A stretch of 42,210 bases of DNA. Origin: CAYZJV01 sp964473245. GTDB taxonomy: Bacteria > Spirochaetota > Spirochaetia > Sphaerochaetales > Sphaerochaetaceae. Made by a program: the position numbers and the translations under genes. The stretch is taken from the NCBI GenBank assembly GCA_964473245.1, contig CAYYOL010000017.1, forward strand, positions 1 through 42,210. The letters run 5' to 3'. The first letter of the stretch is position 1, and each line of letters begins with the position of its first letter. This document shows, piece after piece, positions 1 to 7,695 of the stretch. The notes below the pieces were generated by a model, which worked only from the letters and a program-made list of their open reading frames with translations, did no database searches and had not been told where the DNA came from.

Positions 1-70
1 GCCGAACCATTTCGGCTCCCAGACCACCGGCTCCTCCGGTTACGAGAATTACTTTGTCTTGCACTGTCAT
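1..70 (-). CDS. Short-chain dehydrogenase/reductase, N-terminal fragment
   Basis: The start codon and first 23 residues of a gene that runs off the left edge. The fragment reads MTVQDKVILVTGGAGGLGAE, with the TGGxxGLG dinucleotide-binding signature of classical SDR enzymes directly after the first beta strand. It begins 9 bp after the stop of the zinc alcohol dehydrogenase on the same strand, so the two are almost certainly co-transcribed. The pair probably supplies two oxidation or reduction steps in the catabolic island. The substrate cannot be told from this fragment. SDR membership is secure; function is not. Confidence 0.85.
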   Translation of the reverse strand, partial: MTVQDKVILVTGGAGGLGAEMVR

Positions 71-79
71 ACTATCTCC

Positions 80-1114
80 TCAGCTTTCTAAAACGACTTT
101 CAGCATACTTCCATCATCGTTCTTCTCCAGATCTTTGAATGCTTGAACTCCATCGGAGAGGTCGTAATGATCGGTCATCAATGGCTTCACATCGATACTG
201 CCTTGTGACAACAGGGAGAGGCTCTTTGAGAATCCTTCCACATCGTACACATAGTTTCCAAGAATCGAGAGTTCCCGAGTCACAATGTTCTGCATATTCA
301 CTTCTACAGTTCTGGAGGCATTTCCGATCCATATGGCAGTACCACCAATCTTCAGACATTCGATTGAATTCTGAGCTGTGGGTGCTATGCCTACGGCTTC
401 AATGGAATAGTCGTATCCATCGCCTCCAGTGATTCTCTGCGTAGCTTCCAAGAATGGCTCTGTAGCGGGATTGATAACGGAATCGGCTCCCATCGCCCGA
501 GCCACGTCGAGTCGAGAGTCTTTCGCATCGCTCACTGTCACGTGTTGTGCTCCACGATATTTAAGCAGAGCGAGTGCAAGAAGGCCAATCGTACCACCAC
601 CAATCACCAGGATATGCTTTCCCTTTCGAATCATCTCATCGGTAAGCTTGTACACCGACCGATACGCGACTGCTAAAGGCTCAGTCATGGCTGCTTCCTG
701 GAAAGATATTCCCTCGAATGGTAGGATATATTTTTCCTGAATACTCACGTATTCGCACATGGAACCATTGAAGTCGAGCACTCCCATGCAGATCCCTTCC
801 GGGCAGACATTGACCATTCCCTGCTGGCAATATTCGCAAACTCCGCAGTAGGGCTTTGGAAATACCACCACGGTCTGTCCAACGGTATGGATTCCACCTG
901 CAGGAGCAGACTCAATGATCCCAGAAAATTCATGCCCCATGATCATAGGTGGAGTGCGTCTCCCGGTCTTGCCCATATAGCCTTCAAAATCTGAACCGCA
1001 CACACCATTGGCTTTCACCCTGATCAGGTATTCATCACCTTTGGGGACAGGTCGCTCAACCTCTCTGAGCTCCATCGTTTTCTCTCCGGTATAGTACAAA
1101 GCTTTCATTTTCAT
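80..1114 (-). CDS. Zinc-dependent alcohol/polyol dehydrogenase (MDR family)
   Basis: A 344-residue medium-chain dehydrogenase of the sorbitol/threonine/galactitol-phosphate dehydrogenase type. The catalytic-zinc region has the CGSDFEGY and GHEFSG motifs near residues 39-65. The structural-zinc lobe is seen as CGVCEYCQQGMVNVC. The Rossmann glycines appear as GGGTIGLL near residue 170. It would oxidise a secondary hydroxyl with NAD(P)+ in the cytoplasm. Two starts (ATGAAAATG) are possible, and an AGGAA box fits either. It is preceded by its own promoter-like region with a 25-bp palindrome shared with the TRAP operon and gntR. It therefore belongs to the same regulon although it is separated from the LarA-like gene by 113 bp. 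The exact substrate is unknown; an onate or polyol is an inference. Confidence 0.88.
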   Translation of the reverse strand: MKMKALYYTGEKTMELREVERPVPKGDEYLIRVKANGVCGSDFEGYMGKTGRRTPPMIMGHEFSGIIESAPAGGIHTVGQTVVVFPKPYCGVCEYCQQGMVNVCPEGICMGVLDFNGSMCEYVSIQEKYILPFEGISFQEAAMTEPLAVAYRSVYKLTDEMIRKGKHILVIGGGTIGLLALALLKYRGAQHVTVSDAKDSRLDVARAMGADSVINPATEPFLEATQRITGGDGYDYSIEAVGIAPTAQNSIECLKIGGTAIWIGNASRTVEVNMQNIVTRELSILGNYVYDVEGFSKSLSLLSQGSIDVKPLMTDHYDLSDGVQAFKDLEKNDDGSMLKVVLES

Positions 1115-1155
1115 CTTATATTCCTATCGTTTCCATTCCAATTACATCATATGAT

Positions 1156-1180
1156 ATGTTAGTTGTATTACAACTTACAT
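1156..1180. promoter_or_regulatory. Operator 1: predicted GntR-regulator site before the alcohol dehydrogenase
   Basis: A 25-bp near-perfect palindrome with core GTTGTATTACAAC (1162-1174) and outer arms ATGT/ACAT. Only the centre and one symmetric pair break the symmetry. It matches the site at 5590-5614 in 23 of 25 bases and shares an 11-base half-site with 5788-5812. The core resembles FCD-type GntR operators, which centre on GT/AC half-sites. Assignment to the GntR protein at 5844 is an inference from shared sequence and adjacency. Confidence 0.75.
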
Positions 1181-1207
1181 TTGACCACGGTTTCCCCTGA
1201 TTGTCAA
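1179..1207 (-). promoter_or_regulatory. Candidate sigma70 promoter of the dehydrogenase-SDR unit
   Basis: On the minus strand TTGACA (1207-1202) is followed after 17 bp by TCAAAT (1184-1179). The -35 is perfect and the -10 is modest. Operator 1 begins at the end of the -10 and covers the start-site region, a layout expected for repression. An alternative is that the operator itself holds a TGTAAT -10. Confidence 0.45.
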
Positions 1208-1227
1208 CAAACAAACATGGGAATCTC

Positions 1228-2553
1228 TTACAAGGTATCGTAAGACTTGCCAAAATTCAGGATATTTCCATCCTCATCGAACTCAAATGGGTGAAAATCC
1301 TCCAAAAGCTCCAACTCGGGAGAGGCAAGCACTTCGTCCTTCAATCCTTCAGAGACATAGATAGTCTCAATATGTGAAGAGTTTGGAATTCTCACTATAC
1401 GCGGTGCATCAACATCGATATCGACACAGGTGAACAGTGCTGCACGGATCGCAGTTTGATCGTTTTTCATGATCATCGGTATTCTCACCCCCATCACCAC
1501 AGTACAAGTGAGTGCGTTGGGATAGGCAGCATCGAAGTCGATTTTGTCAAATAGCCGCTTCGTCCCGACATCTGCCATTCCGGCACCGATCGAGTTTCCG
1601 TGACTCTCTTCACTCAAATCGAGCACCACATACCGTTGAACCGTTGGTCCTCCACTGGCAAATGGCGTACAGAATGATCCGGTGATATTCGGATCCATGC
1701 CATCGCCACTGAAATTCTTTCCGATGGTATCCACAATCAGCACATCGATATCACGTATTGCAATGCTGGGCATGAGAGCTCTACTCTTCTCCAGCAAAAC
1801 TGGTTCCCTCTCCGGAATGTCCCACCGGGGAATTGCTTCGATAATCGCTGTATCATCGAAGGCATTCTCAACAATGGCAACACCGAATAATATAGGAGCT
1901 TCCTTCAGTATGACATCTCCGAATGTCTTGATATTGTGCGCCATTCGTCCGAAGCCCTCTTCATGACAAGCTTCGGCTCCCTTCTGTTTTCCCAGGCCGA
2001 TCACCATCATCTTATACAACCCACTCTCAAAAGGTCCTCGAAAACAGGTATGCGGTTTAATTCTTCCTACAATAATGATCCCATCTGCCTTTTCAGCGAA
2101 TGAATCTATGTAGACGGTCTTACCATCCTCCTGGGTTCCGATGGGAACCACCGTCATACTCGACTTAATAGGAGCTCCCACGGCCTCTTCCGTGATCCCT
2201 AAACCATTGAGGATCTCCAGTTGCCCTTCGACGGTGGCGCCACCATGACTGCCCATTGCCGGTATGAGAAACGGTTCAGCTCCAAGACGTTTAACTTGTG
2301 CAACCACTTCGCGAAGAATGAGAGCTATGTTCGCAACTCCTCTGCTACCTGCAGTGATCGCGATGGACGCACCCTTTTTGACCGTTCCAGCGATTTCCGG
2401 TTTTACGAACTCCTGCTCAATGGCTAGAGGGATGTCTGAGATTCTGGTCGAGTCAAGCTTCTGCCTGACTCGAGCCATCTTGGGAATCGCCTGATTCTCC
2501 AGTATATCTGAAATTACATTGTCACGATCCCAAACACTATCTCTAAGTGTCAT
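1228..2553 (-). CDS. LarA-superfamily protein (lactate racemase-like 2-hydroxyacid racemase/epimerase)
   Basis: A 441-residue protein of the LarA/DUF2088 superfamily. Visible marks are AITAGSRG near residues 66-72, PAMGSHGGA with H103, GRIKPHTCF with H168, and the following Lys-rich GLYKMMVIGLGKQKGA stretch. LarA binds a nickel-pincer nucleotide covalently through a lysine in this region and uses histidines for nickel and catalysis. By position, H103 and H168 plausibly correspond to those ligands. The superfamily epimerises lactate, malate and sugar acids. No larB, larC or larE cofactor genes lie in this window, so they must be elsewhere if the enzyme uses the cofactor. The gene follows dctM by 13 bp, as the last gene of the TRAP operon. 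The imported compound is therefore probably its substrate, or one step removed. Confidence 0.82.
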   Translation of the reverse strand: MTLRDSVWDRDNVISDILENQAIPKMARVRQKLDSTRISDIPLAIEQEFVKPEIAGTVKKGASIAITAGSRGVANIALILREVVAQVKRLGAEPFLIPAMGSHGGATVEGQLEILNGLGITEEAVGAPIKSSMTVVPIGTQEDGKTVYIDSFAEKADGIIIVGRIKPHTCFRGPFESGLYKMMVIGLGKQKGAEACHEEGFGRMAHNIKTFGDVILKEAPILFGVAIVENAFDDTAIIEAIPRWDIPEREPVLLEKSRALMPSIAIRDIDVLIVDTIGKNFSGDGMDPNITGSFCTPFASGGPTVQRYVVLDLSEESHGNSIGAGMADVGTKRLFDKIDFDAAYPNALTCTVVMGVRIPMIMKNDQTAIRAALFTCVDIDVDAPRIVRIPNSSHIETIYVSEGLKDEVLASPELELLEDFHPFEFDEDGNILNFGKSYDTL

Positions 2554-2566
2554 GCGCTCACCACCT

Positions 2567-3856
2567 TTATATGAGAATGTTCGGAAGCCAGATGGAGACC
2601 TGCGGTATGAAGGTAACCATCATCAGAGCAAGCACTAAGACCACATAGAACGGCTTAAGCTCACGAATGATCTTCTCAATACTGACATTCGCAACTCGAG
2701 AAGTCGCAAACAACACCATCCCAATGGGAGGAGTGAGCAGTCCAATCATGAGGTTGAGTATCATGATCACTCCCACCTGAACTGGATCCAGACCCATGAT
2801 AGTGGTAATTGGCAACAGAATCGGTGCAAGGATGAGAATCGCTGCGTTCGTTTCCATGAAACAACCGATTATCAGGAGGAATACATTGATTATCAATAAT
2901 AGGATTACCTTGTTGGAGGTAATATTCAACAGACCGTTAATGATAGTATTCGGAATCTGTGTCTTCACCAGTAGATAGCCAAACAGATTGGAAACAGCAA
3001 CGATAATCATGATGGCAGCAGTCTCCCGAACAACCTCTTTCAACACCTGATAGAGCTGCTTTGCCGAGATTTCTCTATATACAAATACAGTCAATATAAA
3101 GGCGTAGGCAGCGGCGACTGCAGCAGCCTCGGTTGGAGTGAAGACACCAAGGATGATTCCACCAATAAGAATGACAGGTGTGAGCATGGGGAAGAATGCA
3201 TCGATAGCCAAGTGCAAAAACTCTTTGAACTTGGGAAAATCTCTTTTCGGATATCCCCGCTTCTCAGCAACGATGAACGATACGATCATCATGAGAATTC
3301 CCATGAGAATCCCAGGAATGAGTCCGGCGATCAACAGCTTGGAGATGGAGACGCCACCTGCGACACCGAACATGACCAATGGAATACTGGGAGGAATGAT
3401 CGGACCGATTGTGGAAGAAGATGCTGTGACAGCAGCGGAGAAATCGGCATCGAACCCTTCGTTCTTCATAGCTTCGACTTCTATCGTTCCCAATCCCGAA
3501 GCATCGGCTACAGCAGCTCCACTCATTCCCGCGAACAGGATGCTGGCAACAATATTTGCATGAGCCAGCCCACCAGGAATCCAGCCGACTAGGGAGTTTG
3601 CGAATCGGAAGATCTTCCGAGTGATACTTCCTGCATTCATCATTTTTGCTGCAAGGAGGAAAAAGGGTATTGCGAGCAGGGTGAAGTTGTTGGTACCGGC
3701 AACGACCTTCTGTGCCACCGTACCGATGGAGACAAGGCTGAGAGAACCTTCAACAATTAAAACAATGACAGATGTTATTCCTATTGCCCAGGGAATCGAG
3801 GCTCCGAGCAGAAACAAAACGAACAACACTCCAACGAATACTAATAGAATTTCCAT
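2567..3856 (-). CDS. dctM: TRAP transporter large permease, DctM family
   Basis: A 429-residue, very hydrophobic protein with about 12 membrane segments and the usual length for DctM. The start MEILLVFVGVLFVLFLLG, the internal GMSGAAVADASGLG and GPIIPPSIPLVMFG motifs, and LTPPIGMVLF near the C-terminus are characteristic. It forms the sodium-driven translocation channel of a tripartite periplasmic transporter with DctQ and DctP. It starts 11 bp after dctQ and is followed 13 bp later by the LarA-like gene. TRAP systems carry organic acids, mostly carboxylates and sugar acids. The exact ligand cannot be read from the permease. Confidence 0.95.
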   Translation of the reverse strand: MEILLVFVGVLFVLFLLGASIPWAIGITSVIVLIVEGSLSLVSIGTVAQKVVAGTNNFTLLAIPFFLLAAKMMNAGSITRKIFRFANSLVGWIPGGLAHANIVASILFAGMSGAAVADASGLGTIEVEAMKNEGFDADFSAAVTASSSTIGPIIPPSIPLVMFGVAGGVSISKLLIAGLIPGILMGILMMIVSFIVAEKRGYPKRDFPKFKEFLHLAIDAFFPMLTPVILIGGIILGVFTPTEAAAVAAAYAFILTVFVYREISAKQLYQVLKEVVRETAAIMIIVAVSNLFGYLLVKTQIPNTIINGLLNITSNKVILLLIINVFLLIIGCFMETNAAILILAPILLPITTIMGLDPVQVGVIMILNLMIGLLTPPIGMVLFATSRVANVSIEKIIRELKPFYVVLVLALMMVTFIPQVSIWLPNILI

Positions 3857-3867
3857 TCAAACACCTC

Positions 3868-4377
3868 TTATTCTGATTCGGTAACAACGGCTTTCAACGG
3901 CGAGTCCTGTTCCGGAAAATACTCCTTAAAGAACACTATTTGCTTAATTATGTAGTAAATTGCAAAAGGAAAGCAGATTATCACAGGTATATAGATGATA
4001 GCTTGAGAGAGGAACGGTAGCGACCCTAACGTGATGTGCCAGGAGCTTCTTACCATTCGAAGTGAACCAAAGACCATCAATCCGAGAAACCCTATGCTCA
4101 GGACATTCAGGCCGAGCTGGGTGAAGTATCGAGCCTTCTTAGGAAGGGCATCCAAGAGAAACGTAGTTTTCATCTGAGAGTTTTCAGCCTCAAGCAACAC
4201 CACGCCATTGAAAATAAGTATTCCGTACAATAACCGAGACAACTCCTCGGTCCAAGGAACGCTTATTTGCAACACATAGCGAAACAACACCTGAGCAAGT
4301 GCGAGCCCCGTAATGCCTACTAAAATAATCACGCAGATTATGTTGAAAACTTTATCTACTTTGGTAATTTTTTTCAT
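3868..4377 (-). CDS. dctQ: TRAP transporter small permease, DctQ family
   Basis: A 169-residue protein with four predicted membrane helices, typical of DctQ. The conserved VLFRYVLQISVPWTEELSRLLYG stretch lies near residues 29-52, and its WTEE motif marks the family. It anchors the large permease in the inner membrane. A 193-bp gap separates it from dctP and holds a strong hairpin, which suggests lower expression of the permeases than of the binding protein. The start is ATG at 4377 after an AGGAGA ribosome site. Confidence 0.93.
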   Translation of the reverse strand: MKKITKVDKVFNIICVIILVGITGLALAQVLFRYVLQISVPWTEELSRLLYGILIFNGVVLLEAENSQMKTTFLLDALPKKARYFTQLGLNVLSIGFLGLMVFGSLRMVRSSWHITLGSLPFLSQAIIYIPVIICFPFAIYYIIKQIVFFKEYFPEQDSPLKAVVTESE

Positions 4378-4514
4378 AGTCTTCTCCTAATTTTCACTCA
4401 ATGCCATAAACCGATACCATCAGAAACTCTGAAAATGGAATAGTCCAACAATTGCCGATGCTATCGATTTTGTCCACACGATCACTACCAAAAACAGCTA
4501 CTCTTTGCAAGAAT

Positions 4515-4548
4515 CAGCTCATCGGGAAACTGGTCTCCCGATGAGCTG
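4515..4548 (-). promoter_or_regulatory. Intercistronic hairpin between dctP and dctQ
   Basis: A perfect 13-bp stem (4515-4527 with 4536-4548) around an 8-base loop, 23 bases after the dctP stop. The sequence after it on the minus strand is ATTCTTG, with no proper U-run, so it is probably a 3'-end stabiliser or partial terminator. Such an element would give more binding-protein mRNA than permease mRNA. Confidence 0.7.
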
Positions 4549-4570
4549 ACCATATTACAGAGACATTAAG

Positions 4571-5572
4571 TTATTTGGCGCCGAGAACAGCAAGGATTTT
4601 CTCCTTGACTGCAGGATCCATAGTCTCTGCGACAGCACGGATTCCAGGAGCAGCTGCACTCTGGAAAGCACTCTTGTCTACGTCGACAAAATTGACACCC
4701 ATGGACTCGAGGTTTGCACGGATGTTGTCTTCGTGCTGCTGGATTCTTTCATCACCCCACGCAGCGGCTTCACGTGCAGTCTCAACCAAGAGGTCTTTCA
4801 GATCTTCAGGAAGGTTGTTGTAGAAATCTGCATTGATTGTCCACTTGAAGACACCCCAGAGGTGCTGAGTCAACACGATGTTGTTGTTAACTTCGTAGAA
4901 CTTGTTTGTGTTAATCAAGTCGAACGGGTTCTCCTGTCCATCGACAACGCCAGTCTGCAGAGCACTGTACACTTCAGCAAGAGCGATGGGAGTCGGGTTT
5001 GCACCGAGGGATCTCCAAACGGTTACCCATGATGCAATTTCAGGAATTCGGAGCTTGAGGCCAGCAATGTCGGAGGGCTTGGTGACATTTCTGCTCGTGG
5101 TAAGGTTTCTTGCACCACGGCTCTGATATGCAACGATGATCTGATTACCATTCTGGAGAACAGCATTGTTGATCATTTCGCCGATATCGCTCTCGAGCAC
5201 ATCGTAGGTATCCTGGAGGCTCTCATAGAGGAAAGGAATGATGGTGGAGTCATAGCGTGCAGCCAACTGTCCGGTAAGGTTGTCACCGAAGATCGCCATC
5301 TGAATTTCTCCAGTCTTAACCTGCTCAAGGTTTTCCAGCTCTGAACCGAGAGCCGCATTCGGGAACAATTTCACAGAAAACTGTCCATCGGATGCTGCTT
5401 CCAGATTCTCTTTGAATCTTTCAAGAGCATACACTTCATTTGAACCAGAACTTGTGTGGATACCAAAGTTAATTTCATACACCTTCTTTCCGGATGCTTC
5501 ACCCTGCCCTCCTGCAGTCACTACGCTGAGTGAAATAAGGGCAATCATTGCAATAACGATCAGTTTTTTCAT
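4571..5572 (-). CDS. dctP: TRAP transporter substrate-binding protein, DctP family
   Basis: A 333-residue periplasmic binding protein. The start is set at ATG 5572 because AGGAGG stands 6 bases upstream. A longer reading to 5605 would begin inside the promoter and operator. The N-terminus has two lysines, a hydrophobic run and a small-residue end (SVVTAGGQG), a signal peptide without lipobox. The mature part shows DctP marks: ANPTPIALAEVYSALQTGVVDGQENP, with the substrate-binding Arg expected in RIPEIASW. It captures an organic acid in the periplasm and delivers it to DctQM. It is the first gene of the operon and under GntR control by the shared operator. Confidence 0.95.
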   Translation of the reverse strand: MKKLIVIAMIALISLSVVTAGGQGEASGKKVYEINFGIHTSSGSNEVYALERFKENLEAASDGQFSVKLFPNAALGSELENLEQVKTGEIQMAIFGDNLTGQLAARYDSTIIPFLYESLQDTYDVLESDIGEMINNAVLQNGNQIIVAYQSRGARNLTTSRNVTKPSDIAGLKLRIPEIASWVTVWRSLGANPTPIALAEVYSALQTGVVDGQENPFDLINTNKFYEVNNNIVLTQHLWGVFKWTINADFYNNLPEDLKDLLVETAREAAAWGDERIQQHEDNIRANLESMGVNFVDVDKSAFQSAAAPGIRAVAETMDPAVKEKILAVLGAK

Positions 5573-5589
5573 ACCAATCCTCCTATATA

Positions 5590-5614
5590 ATGTTAGTTGT
5601 ATCATAACTTACAT
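5590..5614. promoter_or_regulatory. Operator 2: predicted GntR-regulator site at the dctP promoter
   Basis: A 25-bp interrupted palindrome beginning ATGTTAGTTGTAT and ending AACTTACAT, matching operator 1 at 23 of 25 positions. It contains the whole -10 hexamer of the dctP promoter, so binding would block RNA polymerase. Its position and similarity make repression by the divergent GntR protein the simplest reading. Confidence 0.78.
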
Positions 5615-5629
5615 ATAATGCGTTGTCAA
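5601..5629 (-). promoter_or_regulatory. Sigma70-type promoter of the dctP-dctQ-dctM-larA-like operon
   Basis: TTGACA (5629-5624) and TATGAT (5606-5601) on the minus strand are separated by exactly 17 bp. This is close to ideal for a housekeeping promoter. The start site would fall about 22 bases before the dctP ATG, just ahead of the AGGAGG box. Confidence 0.75.
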
Positions 5630-5761
5630 ATTTTATTTTTCACAATTTTTGAGATATACTTCTTTTTATATGATATGAAATTATGAATAAACTAAAGGGA
5701 AATAAGCAACTAAAGGGAAGTTAATAAAAATATATCGATAAATACTTATTAAAAATATACA

Positions 5762-5789
5762 TTGACAATTGTTACTGGAATGCAATAAT
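5762..5789 (+). promoter_or_regulatory. Sigma70-type promoter of gntR
   Basis: TTGACA (5762-5767) and AATAAT (5784-5789) with a 16-bp spacer, divergent from the dctP promoter. The surrounding region (about 5630-5820) is markedly A+T-rich compared with the flanking genes. Confidence 0.6.
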
Positions 5790-5812
5790 GTTTCATATAT
5801 GACAACTAACAT
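5788..5812. promoter_or_regulatory. Operator 3: predicted autoregulatory site of gntR
   Basis: A third 25-bp site in the reverse direction. Its complement begins with the same 11 bases (ATGTTAGTTGT) as the other two operators and ends in ACAT; the second half-site is weaker. It overlaps the end of the -10 and the start-site region of the gntR promoter, consistent with autorepression. Confidence 0.68.
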
Positions 5813-5843
5813 GAAATAATTTTACAGACAGGCGGTACGGGAA

Positions 5844-6560
5844 TTGGAAAGATTAACAAAAATCAAATCGGAATCTCTAAGAACTCAAGTCTATAGCCAG
5901 TTGAAAAACAGTCTTATCGCTGGTGTCTGGAAGCCTGGAGAGAGAATACCATCGGAAAAAGAACTCTGCGACACTTTTGGTGTGAGCAGGGTTACGGTTC
6001 GAGCCGCAATTCAGCAGCTGGAAATCCTTGGTCTAGTGACTACACGTCAGGGAAATGGAACCACCGTGAACGACTTTTCCTCTACCCACAACTTCGATGC
6101 ATTTCATCCGATCATGCAGGTAAAGAAGAATCAGGATCTACTCCACATTCTCGAGTATAGAAAGATTCTAGAGACCGGAACAATCAGTCTCGCAATTGAA
6201 CGCATCTCCGACGATGATATCGCTTATTTGAAAAAAAAATTAAAGGAGATGCAGAATTCGGTTGACGACCATGTGCAAAATGCAAAGGCAGATCATGCCT
6301 TTCACCATCGTATCGCGCAGTCGACTAAGAATCCCATTATCGTCAAAGTATACGACTTGATCAATGAGATGATATCCACAGCTATGGTAGATGTTGTGGA
6401 CATGATAGGTACAGAACGCGGTCTTCGATACCACAAACTCCTGCTTGATGCAATTTCCGTCAAGGATGCAGAAGCCTGTTCCAAACTCATGGAATCGCAT
6501 ATTCAAGAGACGATCAATGCAGTTATAGAGCATTCGGATCGAAGTCTTCTCATTAGTTGA
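5844..6560 (+). CDS. GntR-family transcriptional regulator, FCD (FadR) subfamily
   Basis: A 238-residue regulator. Residues 8-75 form a GntR winged helix (QVYSQLKNSLIAGVWKPGER, then SEKELCDTFGVSRVTVRAAI). The rest is an all-helical FCD ligand domain with likely metal ligands in ADHAFHHRIA and MESHIQETI. The start is TTG at 5844, because an in-frame stop lies at 5817 and no ATG or GTG precedes the DNA-binding helices. FCD regulators usually bind organic acids and are released from DNA by them. It is divergent from the TRAP operon, and three matching palindromes mark its probable targets, including its own promoter. Confidence 0.93.
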   Translation: MERLTKIKSESLRTQVYSQLKNSLIAGVWKPGERIPSEKELCDTFGVSRVTVRAAIQQLEILGLVTTRQGNGTTVNDFSSTHNFDAFHPIMQVKKNQDLLHILEYRKILETGTISLAIERISDDDIAYLKKKLKEMQNSVDDHVQNAKADHAFHHRIAQSTKNPIIVKVYDLINEMISTAMVDVVDMIGTERGLRYHKLLLDAISVKDAEACSKLMESHIQETINAVIEHSDRSLLIS

Positions 6561-6613
6561 TTGCCAAACACTGCGAGAGGGAATGGGAAATCTTTCGAGC
6601 TAGTGCAGTACAG

Positions 6614-6652
6614 CCCGCCCCTTTAGGCGGAGCCTCCTAGACCCGAGGCTCG
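6614..6652. repeat. Structured intergenic element, copy A (short form)
   Basis: A G+C-rich segment in the gap between gntR and the AEC permease. It shares the blocks CCCCTTTAGGC and AGCCTCCTA with the element at 9465-9523, but lacks about 13 bases between them. It contains a perfect 7-bp hairpin, GAGCCTC (6630-6636) with GAGGCTC (6645-6651), around 8 bases. It could end gntR transcription, but the U-run afterwards is poor. Two related copies in unrelated gaps suggest a dispersed extragenic repeat. Confidence 0.45.
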
Positions 6653-6751
6653 TTCAAGAATCTTTCTACCGTTCAGAGCTTGAGATACGCCAGCATTCAT
6701 GTAAACCCAGTTTATCCTCTGGTAGCCATAATCTAGTCTTACGAGGTCGCA

Positions 6752-7684
6752 ATGAATATGCATTTTCTGTCAGCAATGCCGATTATCCTATTCTTCTCTG
6801 TAGGCATGTCGCTGAAAAAGCTTCACTTCTTTCACCCCAGAACGATCGAAGATATTAAGAAATTCGTTCTCCATATCAGTGTGCCTGCCCTTCTATTCAG
6901 AGCCTTCCTCACCATATCAATCGAGATTGAATATCTGCTACTTATCCCGGTCATATTTCTTATGGCTGCTGTCATGGTACCGGTTGGCACCCTCGTTGCG
7001 AAAATACTCAAAATAAAGAGCCCCTACTTTCCTTTGCTCATGACTGGATTCGAGATGAGTATGTTCGGCTATGCGCTATTTATCAGTCTGTACGGTATCG
7101 ACAATCTAGGGACCCTTGTCTTTCTCACCATCGGTCAAACCATCTATACGTTCACATTCCTCATGTCTTCACTCACCACAATACGTGATGGCAGACAATC
7201 TCGAACAAAATCGTTGAAACGATTTGTGACCTCTCCCATCATCTTAGCGATAGCCCTAGGTCTATTCATTGGAAGTATCGTACCATCCATTGAGCAGTAT
7301 GTAATCTTTCCCATTCTCAACGAAATTTTCATGTTGGTTGGTCCGACCTTGAGCGTTCCGATCATAACCATGCTCATAGGGTATGATATTGTGCTGAAAC
7401 GGGAGGGACTGGCTATTTCATTGATAACAATTGGAACGAGAAAACTGTTTCTGACTATCTTTGCTCTTTTAATCAACCACTACATTATCGATGGATTACT
7501 TGGCATGGACGCGATCTATCGGCATGCCATGATGGTGATGGTGCTCGCTCCGTCTACATTTCTCCACTCGATGGTCATTCCATCTCATGATCGAAAGAAC
7601 TATGAGTATGTGAACAGAACCCTCTCGCTGGACTGCATAATTTCCATTTTTGTAATCGTATTTGTATCAATGGTCTATGTATGA
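6752..7684 (+). CDS. AEC-family permease (auxin efflux carrier superfamily)
   Basis: A 310-residue membrane protein with about ten hydrophobic helices. The N-terminal FFSVGMSLKK and the mid-protein ISVPALLFRAF and GPTLSVPIITMLIGYDI stretches fit bacterial AEC transporters. Members of this family move organic acids such as malate or malonate, or amino-acid-like solutes. The start is ATG 6752 after CGAGG. It lies 191 bp after gntR on the same strand, with an intergenic hairpin element between, so co-regulation is uncertain. A role in organic-acid exchange beside the TRAP operon is an inference. It ends 11 bp from the convergent acetyltransferase gene. Confidence 0.85.
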   Translation: MNMHFLSAMPIILFFSVGMSLKKLHFFHPRTIEDIKKFVLHISVPALLFRAFLTISIEIEYLLLIPVIFLMAAVMVPVGTLVAKILKIKSPYFPLLMTGFEMSMFGYALFISLYGIDNLGTLVFLTIGQTIYTFTFLMSSLTTIRDGRQSRTKSLKRFVTSPIILAIALGLFIGSIVPSIEQYVIFPILNEIFMLVGPTLSVPIITMLIGYDIVLKREGLAISLITIGTRKLFLTIFALLINHYIIDGLLGMDAIYRHAMMVMVLAPSTFLHSMVIPSHDRKNYEYVNRTLSLDCIISIFVIVFVSMVYV

Positions 7685-7695
7685 TGGGTGAAACA

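Noticed and set aside
4515..4548. Full intrinsic terminator between dctP and dctQ
   Set aside because: The stem is strong but the following ATTCTTG is not a U-run; kept as an intercistronic hairpin only.
5573..5605. Longer N-terminus for DctP
   Set aside because: It would begin inside the -10 and operator, while ATG 5572 has a perfect ribosome site and signal peptide.
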